Of a stretch of DNA of 14,249 nt, positions 1 to 5,379 are shown piece after piece. The stretch is from Prevotella sp. UBA2756 (GTDB lineage: Bacteria; Bacteroidota; Bacteroidia; Bacteroidales; Bacteroidaceae): assembly GCA_002353205.1 (NCBI GenBank), contig DEJE01000028.1:1-14249 (forward strand), read 5' to 3'. The notes under the pieces were generated by a model that saw only the letters and a list, made by a program, of their open reading frames with translations, had not been told where the DNA came from and ran no database searches. The translations under genes and the position numbers were made by a program. How positions within the stretch are numbered: the stretch's first letter is position 1; each line of letters begins with the position of its first letter.

Positions 1-867
1 CGCCTGAGCAGCAATACGGGCTATACGATACAGTATTGCTGCGAGCTGTTTGGCCACACCAAGCAGGCGTATTACAAGAGTCGCCGTCACGATGCCGGTT
101 ACGTGCTGCGCGTGGGTCGCGTCATCGATGCCGTGAGGCAAATCCGTGAAATGGACCCGGGCATCGGCTACCTGAAGCTTTGGCTGATGACGAAGCGCAT
201 GTTCCAGCGTGACTGGGTGCCGGGGCGCGACGCGTTCCTGGGCCTTCTGCGCGACTCCCGCCTGATGCAGAGCCGCCCCAAGCCCCGGCACACGACGAAC
301 TCGAACCACCGCTACCACAAGTACAAGAACCTCATCCGCGGCTTCGTTCCCACACGACGTAACCAGCTGTGGGTGAGCGACATCACGTACATCGACCTGG
401 CGGACGGCTGCTGCTACCTGCACCTGGTGACCGATGCCTACTCGCGCAAGATCGTGGGGTGGTGCCTGTCCGACACGCTGGAGGCACAGCACACGCTGGC
501 GGCTCTCCGCATGGCCATAGGGCAGGCTACGGCAGATGAGATGGCGGGGCTCATCCACCACTCAGACCGCGGCGTGCAGTACTGCTGTAATGCCTATACG
601 GACGAACTGGGGAAATACGGCATCCGCATCTCCATGACGGAGGACTACAAGCCCACGGACAACGCCATTGCAGAACGCGTGAACGGCATCCTCAAGACGG
701 AAGTCGTCTACCGTGAGCGGCGCTTCAAGACAATCGGTGACGCACGGGAGCGGATCTCCGGCTTCATCGGCTTCTACAACGACCGCCGCCCACACGCCAG
801 CATTGGCATGAAGGCACCCTCGCAGGCCCATCAGGAGCATGGCATCCAGCAGCGCATGTGGGGTTGA
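1..867 (+). CDS. IS3-family transposase OrfB (DDE integrase), 5' end cut by window edge
   Basis: This is the catalytic subunit that cuts and joins the ends of an IS3-type element; in this family it is normally made as an OrfAB frameshift fusion. The frame is open from base 1 with no in-frame ATG; the GTG at 103 is internal, because the residues before it (CELFGHTKQAYYKS) already belong to the OrfB helix-turn-helix region. Counting from that GTG, the retroviral-integrase-like core shows D93 (WVSDITYID), D155 (HHSDRGVQY) and E191 (DNAIAERVNG). The last two are exactly 35 residues apart, the D-35-E signature. The C-terminal FYNDRRPHASIG motif and a normal ending (MWG, TGA at 865-867) show a complete 3' end, and the visible part has no frameshift or stop. 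Whether the whole element is active depends on the unseen orfA and left end. Confidence 0.93.
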   Translation, partial: RLSSNTGYTIQYCCELFGHTKQAYYKSRRHDAGYVLRVGRVIDAVRQIREMDPGIGYLKLWLMTKRMFQRDWVPGRDAFLGLLRDSRLMQSRPKPRHTTNSNHRYHKYKNLIRGFVPTRRNQLWVSDITYIDLADGCCYLHLVTDAYSRKIVGWCLSDTLEAQHTLAALRMAIGQATADEMAGLIHHSDRGVQYCCNAYTDELGKYGIRISMTEDYKPTDNAIAERVNGILKTEVVYRERRFKTIGDARERISGFIGFYNDRRPHASIGMKAPSQAHQEHGIQQRMWG

Positions 868-880
868 CAGGAAGAAGGCT

Positions 881-928
881 CTCGGGGGCTGTCTGCCCCC
901 TGCCGCAGGGCACCCCCCGAGTGTTTTT
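881..928 (+). terminator. GC-rich hairpin with T-run after the transposase
   Basis: CTCGGGGG (881-888) pairs perfectly with CCCCCGAG (914-921). Inside the loop CCCTG (898-902) pairs with CAGGG (906-910) around CCG, giving a branched, very stable fold. TTTTT follows at 924-928. It lies 13 bp after the transposase stop, so a rho-independent terminator for orfB is the simplest reading. The T-run starts 2 bases after the stem. A structured element used in transposition or transcript stability is an alternative. Confidence 0.6.
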
Positions 929-962
929 CATGGTTTTGGGGCTGACGCCGGAGATGAGAGCG

Positions 963-1165
963 AGTCAACCAGATCAGTACGAAGTCAACGAAAATAGTAT
1001 GAAGAGTCAACAATATCCGTCGGAAGTCAACGTTCTTAGCAAAAGAGTCAACCGTCTCAGTAATGGTCGTCAACTTTTTCCAGTAGAGCGAGTCAACTTT
1101 TTCCGTATGGATAGGCAAATGTTAAAAAAAAGGGTTGAAAGGAGTCAACCGTATTCAGGAAAAGA
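963..1165 (+). repeat. Phased direct-repeat array, AGTCAAC-N5-YMGTA, eight copies
   Basis: AGTCAAC starts at 963, 983, 1005, 1025, 1046, 1091 and 1143, with a one-mismatch copy CGTCAAC at 1068. Spacings are 20, 22, 20, 21, 22, 23 and 52 bp, close to two (or, for the last, five) turns of B-DNA. Five to six bases after the heptamer most copies share a weaker block: CAGTA, TAGTA, CCGTC, TAGCA, CAGTA, CAGTA, CCGTA. The copies at 1069-1081 and 1092-1104 share 13 identical bases. A given heptamer is expected about 0.01 times in 190 bp by chance. The spacing is not a multiple of three, so this is a DNA or RNA feature and not a protein repeat. Function is unknown; multiple protein-binding sites at the element's end is the likeliest reading. 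Confidence 0.85.
1133..1150. repeat. Inverted half-sites around the last AGTCAAC copy
   Basis: GGTTGA (1133-1138) and TCAACC (1145-1150) are perfect inverted copies separated by 6 bp. The right arm overlaps the isolated eighth AGTCAAC (1143-1149); the left arm is the same core in opposite orientation. It sits where the array ends, which would suit an outermost binding site of the insertion sequence, but that is inference. Confidence 0.5.
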
Positions 1166-1255
1166 CAGACTTCGTTTTTCTAAGTCCGAATAACCATTTA
1201 TCCAATACCTCAATACACATATACCCATTTGTTTTTGAAGTTGATGTTTGAAGTG

Positions 1256-1280
1256 TTTATATTACGTCATATAATATAAA
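1256..1280. repeat. AT-rich 9-bp perfect inverted repeat upstream of ispE
   Basis: TTTATATTA (1256-1264) and TAATATAAA (1272-1280) are perfect inverted copies around a 7-base centre. It lies in the AT-rich gap 1166-1443, about 110 bp upstream of the ispE promoter box. It could be an operator or a small hairpin, or chance in AT-rich DNA. Apart from this and the promoter I see nothing else in 1166-1443, and no plausible small gene. Confidence 0.3.
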
Positions 1281-1386
1281 ATATTTCAGAAATAAATTTC
1301 AAGAAAATGAGTATATGAGTATGAAGACTGTAATACATTTTCGCACGAATTATCCTCCATTATTTTTCTATGCGTCATTTTATTTG

Positions 1387-1394
1387 TAACTTTG
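1387..1394 (+). promoter_or_regulatory. Bacteroidetes-type -7 box for ispE
   Basis: TAACTTTG matches the TAnnTTTG -7 consensus of the Bacteroidetes primary sigma factor. The expected -33 region, about 20 bp upstream (around 1363-1369), is a T-run (TTTTTC) instead of a clear TTTG. A start site a few bases downstream would give a leader of roughly 45 bases before the ATG at 1444, A-rich and without a Shine-Dalgarno site. Confidence 0.6.
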
Positions 1395-1443
1395 CAACGG
1401 AAGCCTGTCAGAACAAACGACAATAACAAGAAGAAGTAGAGAA

Positions 1444-2835
1444 ATGAAGACATCACCCTGCGCAAAAATCAACCTCGGGTTGAACATCGTCGGCCGTCGC
1501 AATGACGGCTACCATTGTCTTGAGACCGTGTTCTACCCCATTCGTCTGAACGACGAAATAGAAATTCACCGCATCAAAGGAGACCCAGCAGCCGTTGGGC
1601 TCCACACAACCGATAAGGATCCTGCAACCGTCGAGGTTCATGCCGCCCAGCCCACTGAATGCCGCCTCCGAACCGAGGGCACTCCAATAGACGGCGACGC
1701 CGAGAAGAACTTAGTGGTGCGCGCCTACAGGGCCCTTGCCGCCGTGCACCCCTTGCCGCCAGTGAGCATTACACTCCGCAAACATATCCCTATGCAGGCC
1801 GGACTAGGTGGGGGCTCAGCCGACGCTGCTTTCACGCTGACGCTCCTCAACCGCATGTTCGGCACTGGCATGAATAACGATTGCCTTCGCCTACTGGCAG
1901 CCCGTCTGGGAGCCGACTGCGCCTTCTTTGTCGATCCCTGCCCGGCTTTCGCCACAGGCATCGGCGAGGAGCTCACCCCCATCGACCTTGACCTGAGCCG
2001 CTACGAGATACTCATCGTGAAGCCCCCCGTGTCCGTCTCCACACGCGAAGCCTTTGCCAACATCAGCATCAGGAAACCTCTACGATGCTGTCGCGACATC
2101 GTAAAACAGCCTATCGAAACGTGGCGTGCAGAGTTGGAGAACGATTTCGAAAAGAGTATTTTCCCGCAATATCCCGTTATCGGCGAGGTGAAGCAGAAGC
2201 TTTACGATCAGGGAGCCGTCTATGCAGCGATGAGTGGGAGCGGAAGCGCCGTGTTCGGCATCTTCGAACGAATCCCCGAGGGGTTGGAGAGCATGTTCGC
2301 CGGGTGCACGGTGATGAAGGAGGGAAGTCAGGTGGGCGACAACCCTCAGGAGGTGTTCCCCGTAGTCGACGACGAGGGGTGCACCATCGGCAGGATTACG
2401 CGGCAGAGAGCTCACGACGGTTCGAAAATCCTCCATCCTGTGGTGCATCTTCACGTTTTCAACAGTCGCGGAGAGCTCTATCTTCAGCATCGTCCGGCAT
2501 GGAAAGACATCCAGCCTAACAAGTGGGATACAGCTTGCGGCGGTCATGTGGCCTGGGGCGAAAGCATTGAAGCAGCCCTTCAGCGAGAAGCTTTTGAAGA
2601 ACTGGGAATCAGTGGGTTCAAAGCTGAGAATTTAGGAAAATATGTATTTGAGGGTACGCGCGAGAGAGAGTTCGTCTATGTCTTCCGCACATGCTTCGAC
2701 GGCATCATCCGTCCCAATGCCGACGAGCTCGCAGACGGACGTTTCTGGAGCCGCGACGAGATTCTCACAACTATGGGCAAAGGTGTCTTCACGCCCAATT
2801 TCGAAGACGAATACAAGTCTTTTTTCAAGTTGTAA
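1444..2835 (+). CDS. ispE: IspE (4-diphosphocytidyl-2-C-methyl-D-erythritol kinase) fused to an IDI-like Nudix domain
   Basis: The N-terminal part (about residues 1-290) is the GHMP kinase that phosphorylates CDP-methylerythritol in the cytoplasmic MEP isoprenoid pathway. It shows K8 (AKINLGLNI), DGYH at 21-24, the ATP loop PMQAGLGGGSADAA (116-129), D158 in LGADCAFF and SGSGS (264-268). Residues 303-463 are a Nudix hydrolase domain: the box G-x5-E-x7-RE-x-x-EE-x-G-hydrophobic fits residues 367-389 exactly. Flanking text (HPVVHLHVFN, KDIQPNKWDT) resembles the YfcD/isopentenyl-diphosphate-isomerase-like group. IspE alone is usually about 270-290 residues, so 463 reflects the fusion. There is also an insertion near residues 46-72 built from a 12-residue tandem repeat. 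The gene has its own promoter box and converges on a lipoprotein gene. IspE activity is near certain; the Nudix substrate is unknown. Confidence 0.95.
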   Translation: MKTSPCAKINLGLNIVGRRNDGYHCLETVFYPIRLNDEIEIHRIKGDPAAVGLHTTDKDPATVEVHAAQPTECRLRTEGTPIDGDAEKNLVVRAYRALAAVHPLPPVSITLRKHIPMQAGLGGGSADAAFTLTLLNRMFGTGMNNDCLRLLAARLGADCAFFVDPCPAFATGIGEELTPIDLDLSRYEILIVKPPVSVSTREAFANISIRKPLRCCRDIVKQPIETWRAELENDFEKSIFPQYPVIGEVKQKLYDQGAVYAAMSGSGSAVFGIFERIPEGLESMFAGCTVMKEGSQVGDNPQEVFPVVDDEGCTIGRITRQRAHDGSKILHPVVHLHVFNSRGELYLQHRPAWKDIQPNKWDTACGGHVAWGESIEAALQREAFEELGISGFKAENLGKYVFEGTREREFVYVFRTCFDGIIRPNADELADGRFWSRDEILTTMGKGVFTPNFEDEYKSFFKL

Positions 2836-2861
2836 GGTATCAGATTTTATGGTTTCAAGTT

Positions 2862-3713
2862 TTATGGCTCACTTCCTTGCACGAGCGACATCCGGCTGAG
2901 CGCACCCTTCAGGTTGAACGTGAGCAGCACCTCGTAGGAACTAAAGCTGTCGGGGATGGCCAACTGTGCCACATAGCTCACCGTCGTGGCATCGTGGCTG
3001 TAGTAGACAAGGTCGCTGAGTACACTGCTCATGAAGAAGCCTTCGGGCACAAGCTTCTTGAAGTCATCCCGGTGGAAGTCGTGCTGATAGACGCGATTGG
3101 CACCATGGAAGATGATGAAACGTATGGAATTGTCATAATAGACGTTCTCAACTACAACCCCATCGTTGTTGATTGTCTGCTTGAACACCTTCTGTCTGGT
3201 TGGGTTCACCTGCACATAGACATGGTATCGCTCGTCCGAAGCGAAAATTACAGTGTCGCGCTTGATGGTCTGCAACTGGTTGAGCACAACGGGCTTTGCA
3301 TCTGAGAAAAACACGGCATTGGTGGTGCTGTCGCCCTTTACCAGATGCACGTTCTCCCCTCCTTGGTTCACAAACTCGAAGACGTGCTCCGACTGCTTAA
3401 CGATGGGATACTTCACATTGGTCGCGCCCTCGATAACGAGCGTGTCGGCAATGATACTGAAATGAGCGGGTATGCTAGTAGTATCGGCAAAGAAGAGGCT
3501 GTCGCCCTTTGCCCAAAACGAGGGCGCGCCCTCGTTCTCATCAACCCAAATGCCTTGCAACATGCGTTTTGCCTCCAAATCTTCAAGTTTTTCTTTTTTC
3601 GGCGCCTCACCATTCTTAGCTCCACCGCAAGCGGCGAGGAAACTCCCGAGACAGATGACAAACAACACGAAGACTGTGCCCGGCATTATTCTACAACGAA
3701 GCGTTTTTTTCAT
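2862..3713 (-). CDS. Lipoprotein, DUF4738-like, function unknown
   Basis: The start MKKTLRCR is followed by a hydrophobic stretch and the lipobox LAAC, with the lipidated cysteine at residue 29, so it is exported and membrane-anchored. The following GGAKNGEAPKKEKLEDLEAKR is a charged linker. The mature part (about residues 48-283) is rich in beta-type alternation (GIWVDENEGAPSFWAKGDSLFF; YHVYVQVNP; SYEVLLTFN) and has no catalytic motif I recognise. Overall it resembles the DUF4738 lipoproteins of Prevotella and Bacteroides, a call made from memory of the family. M10 is a possible alternative start, but M1 gives the basic n-region expected of a signal peptide. It is transcribed alone, divergent from the HU-SPOR gene and convergent with ispE (26 bp between stops). 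Confidence 0.85.
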   Translation of the reverse strand: MKKTLRCRIMPGTVFVLFVICLGSFLAACGGAKNGEAPKKEKLEDLEAKRMLQGIWVDENEGAPSFWAKGDSLFFADTTSIPAHFSIIADTLVIEGATNVKYPIVKQSEHVFEFVNQGGENVHLVKGDSTTNAVFFSDAKPVVLNQLQTIKRDTVIFASDERYHVYVQVNPTRQKVFKQTINNDGVVVENVYYDNSIRFIIFHGANRVYQHDFHRDDFKKLVPEGFFMSSVLSDLVYYSHDATTVSYVAQLAIPDSFSSYEVLLTFNLKGALSRMSLVQGSEP

Positions 3714-3720
3714 CTGACTG

Positions 3721-3728
3721 CAAAATTA
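3721..3728 (-). promoter_or_regulatory. -7 box for the lipoprotein gene (minus strand)
   Basis: Read on the minus strand, TAATTTTG matches TAnnTTTG and ends 7 bases before the ATG of the lipoprotein gene. No clear TTTG is seen at the expected -33 distance. If used, the leader would be only a few bases. Confidence 0.45.
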
Positions 3729-3788
3729 ACAACAAAATCTGGAAAATCATCACTTTTTACTCGATTTTTATTTTTAAAGTGCGTTTTA

Positions 3789-3820
3789 TTTGCGGATTTC
3801 GGGGAAAAGATGTAATTTTG
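3789..3820 (+). promoter_or_regulatory. -33/-7 promoter for the HU-SPOR gene
   Basis: TTTG (3789-3792) and TAATTTTG (3813-3820) match both Bacteroidetes promoter elements with a 20-bp spacer. The -7 box ends 4 bases before the GTG start at 3825, so transcription from it would give an essentially leaderless mRNA. Confidence 0.6.
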
Positions 3821-3824
3821 CATC

Positions 3825-4793
3825 GTGATTCAGTTAGAAAGACATATTGAAATACTATTGCTTGAAAACGACTGCGTAGTAGTTCCTAACTTTGGGGGCT
3901 TCATGGCTCACCATACCAGCGCAAGCCGTGATGTCGACGACAGTTCATACCTGCCGCCGCGAAGGTTGTTGGGCTTCAACCCGAAGCTCAAGGTGAACGA
4001 CAACCTGCTCACCCAGTCGTATATCGAGACATACGACCTTTGCTATCCGGAGGCTATAAGCCGCATTGAGGACGAGGTTGAGGAGCTTAAGAGCAAGCTC
4101 AGCGAGAACGGAAGCTACGAGTTCAACGATATCGGCACCCTGTCAGTCAACGCCAGTGGCAACTACGATTTCACGCCATGCGAGGCAGGCTTGCTCACCC
4201 CCTCGCTCTATGGGCTTTCCAGCTTTGAGATAGAAAGCATCGAGGCCCTACCAACGCACGTGGAGGCGTCCCTGAGCGAGTACCCGAAGGTGCAAGCCGA
4301 CACGGTGAGCGTGAAGTTGAGCGTTCTCCGCAACGCTATAGCCATTGCCGCCGCCATCATTGCCTTCGTCTTCATAGCCCCTCCGCTGGGAAGTGTAAAC
4401 GGCGATGACACGCTCGAGGCCTCCATCATCCACACGATGCACACTCCTGCCACAAACCAGAAGCCCACTGGCCACATGAAGATAGAAGCAGCAACGGCCA
4501 ATACGCCACAACAGCCGAAGGCCAGCCCCTCAGTCGCCCAAGAAGAGCAGCAGGCCGCCACGTCGTGGACCATCGTACTGGCAAGCGGGGTGACGCGCAA
4601 AGGTGCCGAGACCTATGTGGCTGACCTGAAGCAACGACAGATGCCTTTTGGCGAAGTGCTTGAGAAGAAGGGTTCGCTGAGAAAGGTGACCTACGGCAAC
4701 TACGGTTCGCAGGAAGAAGCCTATGCCCAACTCGCCACGATGAAGCGCAGCCCCGAATTCCGCGACGCATGGGTTCTTGAAACGAAACACTAA
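3825..4793 (+). CDS. Inner-membrane HU-CCDC81 / SPOR domain protein
   Basis: Residues 1-~60 (ERHIEILLLENDCVVVPNFGGF) and ~60-130 (LNENGSYEF-like KLSENGSYEFNDIGTLSV) match the paired bacterial HU-CCDC81 domains, divergent members of the HU/IHF DNA-binding superfamily. A single transmembrane helix lies at about 168-186, then a Pro/Gln/Ala-rich linker, then a C-terminal SPOR domain (about 247-320; SWTIVLASGVTRKGAETYV, LRKVTYGNYGSQEEAY). SPOR domains bind glycan strands stripped of peptides at division septa. The layout therefore predicts a DNA-facing cytoplasmic head tied through the inner membrane to the cell wall; this role is inferred. The GTG at 3825 is chosen because the conserved family N-terminus begins there; the next ATG (3903) would remove it. 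The next gene starts 3 bp after the stop. Confidence 0.9.
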   Translation: MIQLERHIEILLLENDCVVVPNFGGFMAHHTSASRDVDDSSYLPPRRLLGFNPKLKVNDNLLTQSYIETYDLCYPEAISRIEDEVEELKSKLSENGSYEFNDIGTLSVNASGNYDFTPCEAGLLTPSLYGLSSFEIESIEALPTHVEASLSEYPKVQADTVSVKLSVLRNAIAIAAAIIAFVFIAPPLGSVNGDDTLEASIIHTMHTPATNQKPTGHMKIEAATANTPQQPKASPSVAQEEQQAATSWTIVLASGVTRKGAETYVADLKQRQMPFGEVLEKKGSLRKVTYGNYGSQEEAYAQLATMKRSPEFRDAWVLETKH

Positions 4794-4796
4794 GCC

Positions 4797-5345
4797 ATGA
4801 AGAGAGTGAAATGCCCTAGATGTGAGCAATTCATCACATTCGACGAAAAGCAATATGGCAACGGCCAGTCACTTGTGTTTATGTGCCCACATTGCGGCAA
4901 GCAATTTAAGATACGCATCGGCGTGTCGAAACTCCGCGATCTGCAATGCGAGGAAAACCCCGAAAAGCCAAAAGAAGACTGCCCCTATGGCGCTATTGTA
5001 GTCATAGAAAACGTGTTCCACTACAAGCAAGTCATTCCCCTGAAGCTCGGCGACAACATCATCGGACGCTACCAGAAAGGCAGCAAAGTGAACACGCCGA
5101 TAGAGACCGTCGACCCAAGCGTCGACATCACGCATTGTGCCATCAACGTGAGCCGCGACAAGCAGGGACGGCTCTGCTATGTTCTGCGCGACGGGCCAAG
5201 CTACACGGGAACTTTCGTAGACAACATGATTCTAAAAGACAACGAGCGGCGAGTAATCACCAACGGCACACTCTTCACCATCGGCGCCACCAGCATCATC
5301 CTTCGCTCTGATGAAAGCAGCACCGATGAAGAGAGCCGACAATAA
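4797..5345 (+). CDS. Zinc-ribbon / FHA domain protein
   Basis: The N-terminus carries two CxxC pairs (C6/C9 and C30/C33), a small zinc ribbon of the kind that begins many regulatory proteins. Residues ~80-170 form an FHA domain, a phosphothreonine-binding beta-sandwich: GDNIIGRY (85-92), VDITHCAINV (109-118), GTFVDN (138-143), NGTLFTIG (156-163). No signal peptide or membrane helix is seen, so it should be cytoplasmic. The 3-bp gap to the HU-SPOR gene implies co-translation and perhaps a shared process, with this protein reading a phosphorylated partner. No Ser/Thr kinase is visible in the window. The domain calls are firm; the partner is unknown. Confidence 0.88.
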   Translation: MKRVKCPRCEQFITFDEKQYGNGQSLVFMCPHCGKQFKIRIGVSKLRDLQCEENPEKPKEDCPYGAIVVIENVFHYKQVIPLKLGDNIIGRYQKGSKVNTPIETVDPSVDITHCAINVSRDKQGRLCYVLRDGPSYTGTFVDNMILKDNERRVITNGTLFTIGATSIILRSDESSTDEESRQ

Positions 5346-5379
5346 CAGATACTATCAACAATATAATTAAGATAAGCAA

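Larger units (their letters stand above)
1..1165 (+). mobile_element. IS3-family insertion sequence, right-hand part
   Basis: The left part of the element is outside the window. What is visible is most of the orfB transposase, then about 300 bp of non-coding sequence with a GC-rich hairpin and an AGTCAAC repeat array. The right boundary is not proven: the left inverted repeat and a target-site duplication cannot be compared here. I placed it just after the last AGTCAAC copy, where the sequence turns AT-rich like the intergenic DNA before ispE. The transposase is visibly richer in G+C than the following intergenic stretch. IS3 elements usually end within roughly 100 bp of the orfB stop, so this tail is long for the family. 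Confidence 0.7.

Noticed and set aside
963..1165. Reading the array as a CRISPR locus
   Set aside because: The conserved core is only 7 bp plus a weak block, spacing is variable and too short (20-23 bp per unit), and no cas gene is present.
858..1193. Open frame of 111 codons across the repeat array
   Set aside because: It starts at a GTG inside the transposase end, runs through the GC hairpin, and the AGTCAAC copies fall in different codon phases (spacings 20, 22, 20, 21, 22, 23). No recognisable protein or repeat results.
2691..3305. Plus-strand frame of 204 codons across the ispE end and lipoprotein gene
   Set aside because: It overlaps two well-supported genes in other frames and has no family resemblance.
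4145..4151. A further AGTCAAC in the HU-SPOR gene (another at 10667-10673 in glnS)
   Set aside because: Single isolated copies inside coding sequence are about what chance predicts for a 7-mer in this length of DNA.
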